From Paenibacillus dendritiformis (lineage in GTDB: Bacteria; Bacillota; Bacilli; Paenibacillales; Paenibacillaceae): DNA of 61,016 nt. Of this stretch, positions 1 through 7,981 are shown one piece after another. The first letter of the stretch is position 1, and each line of letters opens with the position of its first letter. The notes beneath the pieces are model-generated. The model had not been told where the DNA came from and made no database searches. It saw only the letters and a list, made by a program, of their open reading frames with translations. Where the stretch lies: the NCBI RefSeq assembly GCF_015845845.1, contig NZ_LDIG01000146.1:1-61016 (forward strand), given 5' to 3'. The translations under genes were made by a program, and so were the position numbers.

Positions 1-341
1 AGGGTCTCCCAAGTTGCCGAGTGATTATTGGTATGCATGCCTGGCTCTTCGACCCCGGGGAAGCTCCGTCTAAACTCACCTTTTTTTCGCTTAGCGGAGT
101 ATTGCCTTCCAGCTTTTTGACACTGTCGGCCTTCCCGATTTCTGCATTTCGTGGCTCAATCACTTTCAGGCCTACATCCTATCTGTCTACGCTTAAACGA
201 ACCTGTTACCATGTTCGCTCCAAGACTCGTTATTGGTGGCGTGGTTAGTGCCTTTCCAAGCAGGGTTCACACCTGCTACCTCACTCGACCTATGCTTGGT
301 CGCTCCAAAAGTGCAGCATTTTTCACTCAACCGCGGCGCAC
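1..341 (-). other. Possible 5' leader of a group II intron running off the left edge
   Basis: Read on the minus strand, the segment starts at position 341 with GTGCGCC, the typical 5' end of group II introns. It continues without a convincing reading frame and has the look of a structured leader that precedes an intron reverse-transcriptase gene. If so, that gene would lie left of the window. The preceding bases belong to the TGCA-palindrome repeat family, so the insertion would be into an intergenic repeat. No reverse-transcriptase sequence is visible, so this is inference from the start motif and general appearance. An insertion-sequence remnant is the main alternative. Confidence 0.35.
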
Positions 342-486
342 AATGAGATTCCTGCAAAAGTGCAGCATTTTTCCCCATTAATGCGCTTATTTGGTTTATA
401 CGCCCTGAATTGATGTATTTTTGCAGGAATTCTAACGAAATACCCTATTGGGGCGGATAAATAATGTAATTTTGCAGGATTCACTC
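311..486. repeat. TGCA-palindrome intergenic repeats
   Basis: This stretch has several short palindromic motifs of the form (C)CTGCA-AT-rich-TGCAG(G), such as AAAGTGCAGCATTTTT and GTATTTTTGCAGGAATTC. It ends in ATAATGTAATTTTGCAGGAT (461-480). Nearly the same 20-mer recurs at about 13109-13128, and inverted at about 60496-60515. The bases between 486 and 560 show nothing recognisable. The motifs are a dispersed family in this genome and have no visible coding capacity. Confidence 0.6.
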
Positions 487-570
487 CTCAGCACAAGAAC
501 AAGAAGCCGGCTCGCATCGCGGCCATTGCATCGTTCACCTTACACGCCTCCCACCTCCAGCGCAGCTTTC

Positions 571-872
571 TGTGAAACTTTCGGTGCACCTTCATGCGCA
601 GCTTAGTGTGCAGCTTCATGTTCAAGCTTCCCATACACCTTCATGCGCAGCTTCCCGTGCACCTTCATGCCAAGCTTCGTGCGCAGCTTCATGTTCAAAC
701 TTCCCATACAGCTTCATGTGCAACTTTCCGTACAGCTTCATGCGTAACTTCCCGTACACCTTCCTGTGAAACTTTCGGTGCACTTTCATGCTCTGCGCAG
801 CTTTATGTGTGCAGCTTCATATGCAACTTCCCATGCACCTTCATGCGCAGCTTCGTGCGCAGCTTCATGTTC
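571..872. repeat. Degenerate minisatellite (about 12/24 bp units, 194 bp higher order)
   Basis: About ten variants of CTTCATGCGCAGCTTCCCGT alternate in this stretch with a rough 24 bp period. A longer string beginning TGTGAAACTTTCGGTGCAC occurs at 571 and again at 765, giving a higher-order period of 194 bp. Open frames through it are low-complexity Cys/Ser/His/Pro translations without a plausible ribosome site, so I treat the array as non-coding. The remaining bases up to 1052 show nothing recognisable. Confidence 0.75.
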
Positions 873-1052
873 GAACCCCGTCCATCGTCCGGATATCGTC
901 CATCACTTAACGCGGCCAACCCAAACCATGCTCTCCTTCCACCAATTGAACGGCTTACATCGACCATGCTCCCCCGGCTTCCTTTTACACAATCAACACA
1001 AAAAAAGGCCGTCCTCCTTACAGAGAACATCCCTTCTTCCTTGCGATGCGTC

Positions 1053-1364
1053 TTAATCTTCCTGCTCTACCTTCAGCACCTTGCCGGTCCGAGCATCGAC
1101 TTCTACTTCATACACTTTGTTCTGATCCGTCATAATGATCACTTCGTATTTGATCTTCCCGTTGTCGGTGTCGAGATCAACATGAAGAACTCTTCCTTTC
1201 ACCTGTTGAAGAGCAATCGACTTCGCCTCTTGCTCGCTAATGACTTGCTGCGTCGGCTGGTTTGCCTTATAGACGGCATGCGCTTCAGATGCCGCAGGAA
1301 ATAGGGCGAGGGACGCCATGCCTGCATTGACTAAGGCGAGAACGCCAAGCACCGCTTTTTTCAA
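1053..1364 (-). CDS. Secreted PepSY-domain protein
   Basis: This is a small exported protein of about 103 residues. An N-terminal signal peptide (KKAVLGVLALVNAG, cleavage near SEAHA) is followed by a single PepSY domain. The domain begins ISEQEAKSIALQQV and ends in the typical EVEVDARTGKVLKVE strand pair. PepSY domains often modulate peptidases or act as extracytoplasmic inhibitors or chaperones, but no partner gene is adjacent. I prefer the TTG at 1364, about 10 nt after AGGAG, over the GTG at 1373, which lies almost on top of the ribosome site. It stands alone, upstream of the repeat array. Confidence 0.8.
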   Translation of the reverse strand: MKKAVLGVLALVNAGMASLALFPAASEAHAVYKANQPTQQVISEQEAKSIALQQVKGRVLHVDLDTDNGKIKYEVIIMTDQNKVYEVEVDARTGKVLKVEQED

Positions 1365-1451
1365 CCTAAACACGCTCCTATGTACGGTTATCGTTGCGTC
1401 TATGTTTTGTACAAGAAGCTGAAATTATACGTCCGGAAATATAGTTCCGAA

Positions 1452-1481
1452 AAAACAAAAAAAGCCTTATCTGCAAGGCTT
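1452..1481 (-). terminator. Terminator after tRNA-Leu (copy 1)
   Basis: On the minus strand, AAGCCTT-6 nt-AAGGCTT is followed by a run of T. It lies just 3' of the tRNA gene. A closely related hairpin follows the second identical tRNA-Leu at 20087-20116. Confidence 0.75.
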
Positions 1482-1498
1482 CTTCATTCGCTCTGTTA

Positions 1499-1584
1499 TG
1501 GTGCGGTAGAGAGGACTCGAACCTCCACGGGCGTACGCCCACTACCCCCTCAAGATAGCGTGTCTGCCATTCCACCACTACCGC
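1499..1584 (-). tRNA. tRNA-Leu (GAG), CCA encoded
   Basis: The minus strand folds as a class II tRNA. The acceptor stem is GCGGTAG/CTACCGC and the anticodon stem CTATC/GGTAG. The loop TTGAGGG places GAG as anticodon, and there is a long variable arm and a genomically encoded CCA. It is identical to the copy at 20139-20224. Confidence 0.95.
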
Positions 1585-1676
1585 ACATTGAATTCCTCAA
1601 CAAAGAGGACAACAACAGTTACTATACCACCATTTGAGACGGATGTAAAGCGGAAGTATTATCCACTCCTCGTCCT

Positions 1677-2276
1677 TTATTTAAACCACCCCTTCTCCTT
1701 GAAGCGCGTAATCGCTTCAATTCGGTTGCTCACATCGAGTTTATCCAGAATAACGGAGATATAATTGCGGACAGTCCCCGTCGTAATAAATAGCTGTTCG
1801 GCGATTTCCTTCGTATTTTTACCGTCTGCGATAAGCACCAGCACTTCCTTTTCCCGCTCGGTCAGCGGATTCTCTTCGCCATACGCCTCGTCCACCAGCT
1901 CCGAAGCATAGATGCGACGCCCGGCCATAATGATGCGAATCGAGTCCGCCAGCTCTTCGCTGGGACTGTCCTTCAACAAGTAGCCGTGCGCCCCCGCCTT
2001 CACCGCACGTTCGAAATATCCGGCTCTGGCGAATGTGGTCAAGATGATGACCTTGCATCCCCAGCCCTTTATCTCTTCGGCTGCGTCCAAACCGCTCTTC
2101 CCCGGCATCTCAATATCCATGATGCAGATATCCGGTTGATGCTGACGAACCAATTGCACGGCTTCTTCTCCATTGGAGGCCCGGCCGACGACACTCATAT
2201 CCTCTTCAAGATCAAGCAGGGACGCCAGTGCGCCCAACAGCATCCGCTGATCCTCTGCGATTACGATTCGAATCAT
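1677..2276 (-). CDS. desR: Response regulator DesR (NarL/LuxR type)
   Basis: This is the transcriptional activator of the membrane-fluidity two-component system. At 199 residues it has the same length as Bacillus subtilis DesR. The receiver domain spans about residues 1-120, with acidic residues E8/D9, phospho-acceptor D54 (CIMDIEMPG) and the LLKD lysine. A LuxR-type helix-turn-helix follows (about 135-195, ENPLTEREKEVLVLIADGKN). The start at 2276 is chosen because AGGAGG lies 7 nt upstream; an upstream extension would overlap desK. It follows desK by 11 nt, and phosphorylated DesR is expected to activate the desaturase gene upstream. Confidence 0.92.
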   Translation of the reverse strand: MIRIVIAEDQRMLLGALASLLDLEEDMSVVGRASNGEEAVQLVRQHQPDICIMDIEMPGKSGLDAAEEIKGWGCKVIILTTFARAGYFERAVKAGAHGYLLKDSPSEELADSIRIIMAGRRIYASELVDEAYGEENPLTEREKEVLVLIADGKNTKEIAEQLFITTGTVRNYISVILDKLDVSNRIEAITRFKEKGWFK

Positions 2277-2287
2277 GGCCCCGCCTC

Positions 2288-3409
2288 CTATTCTGACGCC
2301 TTGCACACGTTCGGCACTGTAATGATGACCGTTGTTCCCTTATCAGGAACGATGTCCATACTTCCATTCACGAACTCAAGCCGCTCCTTCATGCCCCGCA
2401 GTCCGTTGCCCCGTAAAACGGCTGAATCCGCCGCGATGCCGATTCCATTATCCTTCACCTTCACGCGCAGCTCGGTATCCATGGGCTCCAGGATGATCGA
2501 ACAGGCGGAAGCATGGCTGTGCTTAACGATGTTGGTCACCGCTTCCTTCAGGCACATGCCAAGCACATTTTCGTTCAGCAGAGAGGTATTGGTCAGCTTC
2601 GGATCGGCTTCCAGGGTGAACTCGATCTCAGCAGCCTTCAAAATCTGCTTGATGCGAAACAGCTCATCCTCTAACCTCGTCCCGCGCATTTGAGTAACCA
2701 TTTCCCGCACTTCCTTCAGGGCGCTTCTGGCCGTTTGCCGGACATCCTTGAGTTCGATTTGGGCTTGAGCGGGGTTATTGTTAATCAATTTATTGGCCAG
2801 ATCGCTCTTCAAGCCGATCAGCGATAGCTTCTGTCCAAGCGTGTCGTGGAGATCGCGCGCAATTCGTTGCCGTTCTTCCAGCTTGACCAGCTCGGAGATC
2901 CGCTTATTCGCATCTTCCAATTGCCCCTCAAGCTTCTCCCGTTTATTGCGGTTATAAGTGGTGACGGGAAGGAGAATTACACCGATGAGACTGATAAGCA
3001 CGAACGGAAGCTGGGAGATCAACACCGGATTTTTCGTGACAAAGCCGAAGTTGAGCGTTGCGATCGTACTGATGAGATGAATCGAGTACAGCGTAATAAA
3101 TCCGATCCGATGTTGAATATTTCCAATAAAGAACGCTAAGAACAGGGCGAAATAGACATAGCCGAACAGCAAAGTCATCGTAATGGAAATCAATATTTGC
3201 AGGGAGGTCCAAAAGTACACTTGCCAACCTCTCATAACAAAAGAAAGAACGTAACAGACGAAAAACATCAAAATCATGACAATGCCGAAGACGACTTGGT
3301 ACGTCGAAGACGAACGAAAGATGAAATAAAACGGGAGGATGTAAAAGACGACCCATACATAAGGACTAAGACCCGTGCTTTTGTAAAAAATCTGATACCA
3401 CTTCTGCAT
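2288..3409 (-). CDS. desK: Sensor histidine kinase DesK (membrane thermosensor)
   Basis: This is a cold/membrane-order sensor kinase of 373 residues. Four to five transmembrane helices occupy the first ~155 residues. A coiled-coil (KREKLEGQLEDANKRISEL) follows, then the HisKA_3 motif RIARDLHDTLGQKLSLIG with the phospho-His and a HATPase domain (DNGIGIA, GNGLRGMKER). This is the DesK architecture, with the sensor in the membrane and no extracellular domain. It is co-directional with des and desR in the order des-desK-desR, as in B. subtilis. The ATG at 3409 is preceded by GGGAGG. Confidence 0.92.
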   Translation of the reverse strand: MQKWYQIFYKSTGLSPYVWVVFYILPFYFIFRSSSTYQVVFGIVMILMFFVCYVLSFVMRGWQVYFWTSLQILISITMTLLFGYVYFALFLAFFIGNIQHRIGFITLYSIHLISTIATLNFGFVTKNPVLISQLPFVLISLIGVILLPVTTYNRNKREKLEGQLEDANKRISELVKLEERQRIARDLHDTLGQKLSLIGLKSDLANKLINNNPAQAQIELKDVRQTARSALKEVREMVTQMRGTRLEDELFRIKQILKAAEIEFTLEADPKLTNTSLLNENVLGMCLKEAVTNIVKHSHASACSIILEPMDTELRVKVKDNGIGIAADSAVLRGNGLRGMKERLEFVNGSMDIVPDKGTTVIITVPNVCKASE

Positions 3410-3468
3410 GGCCGTCCTCCCTGAAAATCAATGTAATTGTATAGTAACACAAACGCCGCTCAAAGCGG

Positions 3469-4530
3469 TTATTTTCCCTGCATGCCTGGGGCGCTCCTTG
3501 GAATGCGGGCGGCCTCGCGGTTGGCCTTGGCAAGCAGATGCTTCACATCCTTGAACCCAACGAATGTTTTATTCTGTTCGTCCCACAGCCGGAAACGCAG
3601 CGACTTCAGGCTGGTCCCGAGCGTAATCGTCGTCGCTCTTTGAAGCGGCGGGGTTGCCTCATGCGCCTTCTCCAGATAATAGTTAGGCACCTTGGGACTC
3701 AAATGGTGAACGTGATGGAAGCCGATATTTCCGGTTATCCACTGCAATGCTTTGGGCAATTTATAATAAGAGCTTCCCTCTACAGCAGCCTTCACATAGC
3801 TCCACTCGTCCTCGTTCTCGAAGTAAGAATCCTCGAATTGATGCTGAACATAGAACAACCAGATGCCGAGCATGCCGGATACGTAAAAAACGGGAGCCTG
3901 AATGAGCACAAACGCCTGCCAGCCAATGGCCCAGCACAGAAGCCCATACAGAGCGGCGATGGACACATTGATTACGTAAGTGTTGATTCGCTCCTTCCGT
4001 CTCGCGCCTCTCCGGTTAAAGCGGTATGCAATCAGGAATATAAAAATCGGCCCCAGCCCCAGCATAACGATTGGATTGCGGTATATGCGGTAGGCAATTC
4101 GCTTCGTTAAGGGAGCCGCGGCATATTCATCCACGGTGAGCACCCACATATCTCCGGTTCCTCGCTTGTCGAGATTGCTGCTCGTCGCATGATGGATGGA
4201 ATGGCTGTGCTTCCACTGCTGGTAGGGCACAAGCGTCAGGATCCCCGTAATGGTGCCTAGCGTATCGTTGGCCCTGCGGCTCTTGAAGAACGATTGATGA
4301 CAGCAGTCGTGAAAAATAATAAACGTTCGGATAACGAATCCCGAAGTGATTATCGAGAAGAGAAGCGTAAGCCAGTACGAGACCGAAAGGCTTGCGTAAG
4401 CGGCATACCAAAGCAGCAGTAAAGGCCCCAAGGTGTTAATTATCTGCCGAATGCTGGACTTCGTATCGTTTTTTTCATATGGAGCGACGCTTTTCTTTAG
4501 ATGGGACAGCTTGGAATGACTCATACTCAT
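3469..4530 (-). CDS. des: Membrane acyl-lipid desaturase Des
   Basis: This integral-membrane di-iron fatty-acyl desaturase inserts a double bond into membrane lipid acyl chains to restore fluidity at low temperature. The three histidine boxes are visible: HDCCHQSF, HSIHH and HHVHH, separated by paired hydrophobic segments. The usual length is about 350 residues and this one has 353. The start (MSMSHSK) is set by AGGAGG 9 nt upstream; the longer frame has no ribosome site. It heads the des-desK-desR operon, and a candidate DesR operator lies in its promoter (4597-4662). Confidence 0.92.
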   Translation of the reverse strand: MSMSHSKLSHLKKSVAPYEKNDTKSSIRQIINTLGPLLLLWYAAYASLSVSYWLTLLFSIITSGFVIRTFIIFHDCCHQSFFKSRRANDTLGTITGILTLVPYQQWKHSHSIHHATSSNLDKRGTGDMWVLTVDEYAAAPLTKRIAYRIYRNPIVMLGLGPIFIFLIAYRFNRRGARRKERINTYVINVSIAALYGLLCWAIGWQAFVLIQAPVFYVSGMLGIWLFYVQHQFEDSYFENEDEWSYVKAAVEGSSYYKLPKALQWITGNIGFHHVHHLSPKVPNYYLEKAHEATPPLQRATTITLGTSLKSLRFRLWDEQNKTFVGFKDVKHLLAKANREAARIPRSAPGMQGK

Positions 4531-4596
4531 CTTATGTTTTCCTCCTAGGTATGACGCTTGGGAACATACCCTTATCAACGGCAGATTCCTGTCTTC

Positions 4597-4662
4597 AGTA
4601 TAGAGATGACAACCCGCCCGTTGTAGTCATAAACGTCAAGTCGAGAGTATGATAAACGTCAT
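4597..4662 (-). promoter_or_regulatory. des promoter with tandem candidate DesR sites
   Basis: On the minus strand a TATACT -10 (4597-4602) has no good -35. Immediately upstream are two direct repeats, TGACGTTTATGAC (4626-4638) and ATGACGTTTATCA (4650-4662), spaced 24 bp apart. A weak -35 next to tandem sites facing a des-desKR operon is what an activator-dependent DesR promoter should look like. Assignment to DesR is inference. Confidence 0.6.
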
Positions 4663-4703
4663 ATAAGCAGGATAAATATGTCATTTTCCTTCTTTTTAGC
4701 GCC

Positions 4704-4729
4704 TAAAAGAGCCATAGGCCCCGCCTATG
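4704..4729 (-). terminator. Probable terminator of the MATE/phosphoester operon
   Basis: The stem CATAGGC/GCCTATG (4713-4729) is followed on the minus strand by GCTCTTTT. It lies about 40 nt beyond the MATE stop and before the des promoter. Confidence 0.5.
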
Positions 4730-4765
4730 ACTCCTATGTCTCCTATGACTCTCTCCTTCTTTCAT

Positions 4766-6136
4766 TTATCCGGCGGTTCTTTCCTCCGCCGCATGACCCG
4801 GAATAAGGCATAGCCGTTCCCAGCCGCGCTTGCTCCATCTTCGCAGCATGACGAGCGCCCTCACCCATTCATCCACGGCGAAGGCGAGCCAGATTCCCGC
4901 CAGCCCCAAGCCAAGTACGATCCCGAGCAGATAGGCCAAGGGCACGCTGATTCCCCACATCGAGACAAGACCGACAAGCACCGGGAACTTGACGTCCCCC
5001 GCCGCGTTCAACGAGCTGATAAGCACCATGTTACAGGCCCGGGCCGGCTCCAGCAGCACGGACAAGAGCATCAATTGCCGGCCAAGCTGGATAATCTGCG
5101 GGTCGGAGGTGAAGAGTCCGATCAGCGGCCCGGACAAGGCGTACAAGATCAGGGAGACGGCCAGCGTCACCCCGGCCCCAAGCTTCAAATGGCGAATGCC
5201 GGAACGATAGGCTTCCTCCTTGCGCATCGCCCCGATGTAATGGCCCGCTATGATTTGCGTGCCTTGGCCAATCGCCATCGAGAAGACGAAGACGAAGGAC
5301 GTAATGTTCTGCGTATAAATTTTGGTCGTCAATGCCGCCGCCCCGAGCATGGCGACCAAATACGTAATGACAACCTGGGACAAATTATAGGAAACATGCT
5401 CCCCGGCCGACGGAATGCCCAGCTTGAAAATAAGGCGAAGATCAGCTCGTCGCATGCGCAGCGGATGCATCAGGCGGACAGGCTGGTCCAGCCGCCGGCT
5501 GCATACAATCCAGTACGCGATCATCGCGGCAGCCCGGCTGATCCAGGTCGATGCGGCCACGCCCTCCACTCCAAGCGAAGGCAGGCCGAACGGCTCCATC
5601 AGCACGATATAGTTGCCGACGATATGCAGCACGTTCACGCCGAACGAGATGACCATCATCTCCTTCACCAGGCCGCGGCACCGCAGCATCGTTCCGAGCG
5701 TCATGCTGAGAGCGATCAGGAAGACCGAGCTGCCGGTGATGGATAAATAAGCCCCGCCTTCCGCGAGCAGCCCCGGAGGCAGCTTGAACAGAAGCAGGAA
5801 GGCGTCGGCGCAGGCGCATAAAACGGCGCTGAGCAGGAGGCCGATCATCAGGTTCAACGTGAGCGCCGTTCTCCCCAGGTCCCCCGCCTCCTTCAGCTTC
5901 CCCGCGCCAAGCCATTGATTCAGGATAACGCTTGTCCCGACCGTGACGAAGCCGAACATAAGGCCGGCCACCGTCAAAATTTGATTGGCGACGCCCACGG
6001 CCGCCACGGCGCCGTCGGAATGGCTGCTCAGCATCATCGTATCGGCCATGCCGAGCAGCATCCCGAACAACGACTCCATGAAGATGGGCCAGGTCAAGGA
6101 AAGAATGCCGGTGCGGCGATTATTCGCGAGACTCAT
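4766..6136 (-). CDS. MATE family multidrug/metabolite exporter
   Basis: This is a polytopic membrane transporter of 456 residues with about 12 hydrophobic segments in two homologous halves. The usual MatE pattern is seen: N-terminal LSLTWPIFMESLFGMLLGMADTMML, and the second half beginning near KLGIPSAGEHV. Family members use Na+ or H+ gradients to expel cationic drugs or metabolites. Its start overlaps the end of the metallophosphatase gene by 17 bp, so it is probably translationally coupled. It is the last gene of the long phosphoester cluster; whether it exports a product of that pathway is unknown. Confidence 0.88.
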   Translation of the reverse strand: MSLANNRRTGILSLTWPIFMESLFGMLLGMADTMMLSSHSDGAVAAVGVANQILTVAGLMFGFVTVGTSVILNQWLGAGKLKEAGDLGRTALTLNLMIGLLLSAVLCACADAFLLLFKLPPGLLAEGGAYLSITGSSVFLIALSMTLGTMLRCRGLVKEMMVISFGVNVLHIVGNYIVLMEPFGLPSLGVEGVAASTWISRAAAMIAYWIVCSRRLDQPVRLMHPLRMRRADLRLIFKLGIPSAGEHVSYNLSQVVITYLVAMLGAAALTTKIYTQNITSFVFVFSMAIGQGTQIIAGHYIGAMRKEEAYRSGIRHLKLGAGVTLAVSLILYALSGPLIGLFTSDPQIIQLGRQLMLLSVLLEPARACNMVLISSLNAAGDVKFPVLVGLVSMWGISVPLAYLLGIVLGLGLAGIWLAFAVDEWVRALVMLRRWSKRGWERLCLIPGHAAEERTAG

Positions 6137-7028
6137 GGCTTACCTTGCTCCCGTCATCCAGCCGGATCCACGTCCGGAACAGTCGCTGCCCTTCCAGCAG
6201 GCGGATAACCCGTGCCCCCCGCTGCAGACCGCCGTAACCGCCGTATCCGGTCACTCGCCCGTACCCGAGCCGGATGCCATGCAAGCTGCCTGCATAATCA
6301 TTGTCATGATCATGGCCGGCGAAGGCGCCGATCATAGCGCCGCTTTCCACCATCGCGGCGAACAGCCCGCTGTTCAGGCGGGGGCAGCATACGTCTTCCT
6401 GTCGAATGCCCGCGGCCTGGCCGGATTCCCAGGCCTCCTTGAACTCCGGCAGCGGAATATGGAAGAAGGCCAGACTCGGCAGAGCGCCGTGGCGCCGCCG
6501 CTGCTCGAGCGACTCCCGGCGGTACCAGTCCACTTGATCCGGATGAATCCAGGCATATCCGCCTACTGAAGCCGGAGCCATATCGCCGGAGTCAAATAGA
6601 TACAGAAGGGCGGCCGGCCCCGCCTGAGCAGACGCTTTCACCGCGATAACATAATTGCCAACCCCATGGATGTCCGCGGGACCCGCTTCCGCCAGCGACA
6701 TCCGGCAGGACGCCATTCCCTCCAGCAGCTCCTCGCGGGCAGCCCCGCCCTCCGCGTCATGATTGCCGAAAATAACGGCGAACGGCACCTCCCTCCGTTC
6801 CGCAACCTCGACAATGCGGCGAAGCGCGGCGACGGGCTCAACCGTTTCCTTCCCGTACAGCATATCCCCGGAGTAGATGACCAGATCGGGCCGCTCCGTC
6901 TCGATGATGCGTTCGGTTAAGGCGAAAGTGCGGGCATCCAGCTCCGACTTCCCTCCTCTAACATGCAGATCGGTGAATTGAACGATCGTAAACGTTCCGT
7001 CCGGACGGAACTGCAGCGGTATGCTCAT
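6120..7028 (-). CDS. Calcineurin-like metallophosphoesterase
   Basis: This is a cytosolic dinuclear metal phosphoesterase of about 302 residues. All family motifs are visible in order: FTDLH (DxH), YSGDM (GD), FGNHD (GNHD), and near the C-terminus GHDHDN (GHxH). I take MSIPLQFRPDG (7028) as start because the GGGGG ribosome site is then about 9 nt away. An alternative ATG three codons earlier overlaps the stop of the upstream gene in an ATGA. A truncated paralogue lies at 54773-55080. Cluster context suggests it releases phosphate from a phosphate ester made by the neighbouring diesterases; the exact substrate is not readable. Confidence 0.85.
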   Translation of the reverse strand: MSIPLQFRPDGTFTIVQFTDLHVRGGKSELDARTFALTERIIETERPDLVIYSGDMLYGKETVEPVAALRRIVEVAERREVPFAVIFGNHDAEGGAAREELLEGMASCRMSLAEAGPADIHGVGNYVIAVKASAQAGPAALLYLFDSGDMAPASVGGYAWIHPDQVDWYRRESLEQRRRHGALPSLAFFHIPLPEFKEAWESGQAAGIRQEDVCCPRLNSGLFAAMVESGAMIGAFAGHDHDNDYAGSLHGIRLGYGRVTGYGGYGGLQRGARVIRLLEGQRLFRTWIRLDDGSKVSHESRE

Positions 7029-7033
7029 CCCGC

Positions 7034-7927
7034 TCATTCCCCCTTGCTCAGGAACAGCGGCTGCGAGAACGCGCCGAAACCCCCTTCCAAATAAACGGCC
7101 AAACGCACATACTGCTCGTCCCCTTTGCATTCGTATACGAGCTGCTTGAACCGGCCCGTCTGCTCGTGAAGCACGCGGCCGTCCTTGCCGATGACCGTCG
7201 CGTATTTGTACATGCCGTCCAGATGAACGTCGGACAATAAGTCGGCGACGATGGCCGTCCCCTCGACGCGGATCGACTCGAAGCCGTAACCGGTGGAGAC
7301 GTAGAAGCTGCCCTGACGGATGGCGCTGAGCACCGCCTTGCGGCTGTTCTCGCGGGCGTACACCATATTCCACGCCCGCCGCTCCTGGCCGTACGCGTGG
7401 AAATCGTCATTGCCGAAGCCCCACACTTGACGTCCGGAGGACAGCAGCGCGTCCCATTTGTCGAAGGCGATGTCATACTGCGGATGACCGTCGCCATTGA
7501 TGATCTCGATGCCGGTATAAGCGGGCAGCCGCAGCATATCGCCGAATTTCCAATATTGGGAAAAATACCGGTTCGGATGAACGAGCACCGAGATGCCGCC
7601 GTTCTCCAGGCAGAGGGACGAGAGACGCCCGTAATTTTCGATCGTAAAAGCATTGGAATACTGTTCCATCAGCGTCTCCGGCGGCTGCACCAGCAGCATA
7701 TGCGCCTGCGGGCTGCTCACCTCGATCGCCTCGAACAGCGTCGGGATGGGGCTGTCGGCCGCATGCGGCGTAATCTGATCATGATCGGAGATGCCCAGGA
7801 AGTCATAATCATGATACATCCGGTATACCGTCGCCAACGGGTGATGCCCGTCGCTGTTCGTCGTATGGTTGTGGAAGCTTCCCCGCAGCCATACCCCTTC
7901 TTGTGCATATGGATTTCGAATCTTCAT
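7034..7927 (-). CDS. PHP-domain phosphoesterase (CehA/McbA-like)
   Basis: This metal-dependent hydrolase of the PHP superfamily has 297 residues. Metal-binding motifs appear in order: SFHNHTTNSDG, GISDHDQ, LVHPNRYF and GNDDFHAYG. Family members hydrolyse phosphodiesters, phosphomonoesters or carbamates. The start MKIRNPY is supported by AGGAGG 8 nt upstream; the longer frame lacks a site. It sits between the importer permease and the metallophosphatase with tiny gaps, so it is part of the same operon and likely processes the imported phosphate compound. Confidence 0.82.
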   Translation of the reverse strand: MKIRNPYAQEGVWLRGSFHNHTTNSDGHHPLATVYRMYHDYDFLGISDHDQITPHAADSPIPTLFEAIEVSSPQAHMLLVQPPETLMEQYSNAFTIENYGRLSSLCLENGGISVLVHPNRYFSQYWKFGDMLRLPAYTGIEIINGDGHPQYDIAFDKWDALLSSGRQVWGFGNDDFHAYGQERRAWNMVYARENSRKAVLSAIRQGSFYVSTGYGFESIRVEGTAIVADLLSDVHLDGMYKYATVIGKDGRVLHEQTGRFKQLVYECKGDEQYVRLAVYLEGGFGAFSQPLFLSKGE

Positions 7928-7981
7928 CCAGCCGGCCTCCTGTCTGTTCGTAAGCATTGAAGCGGGTAAGACGTTGTATCG

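Noticed and set aside
594-1304. A 236-residue open frame across the minisatellite and the antisense of the PepSY gene
   Set aside because: Its first half is a low-complexity translation of the repeat and its second half is antisense to a well-supported gene. It has no ribosome site.
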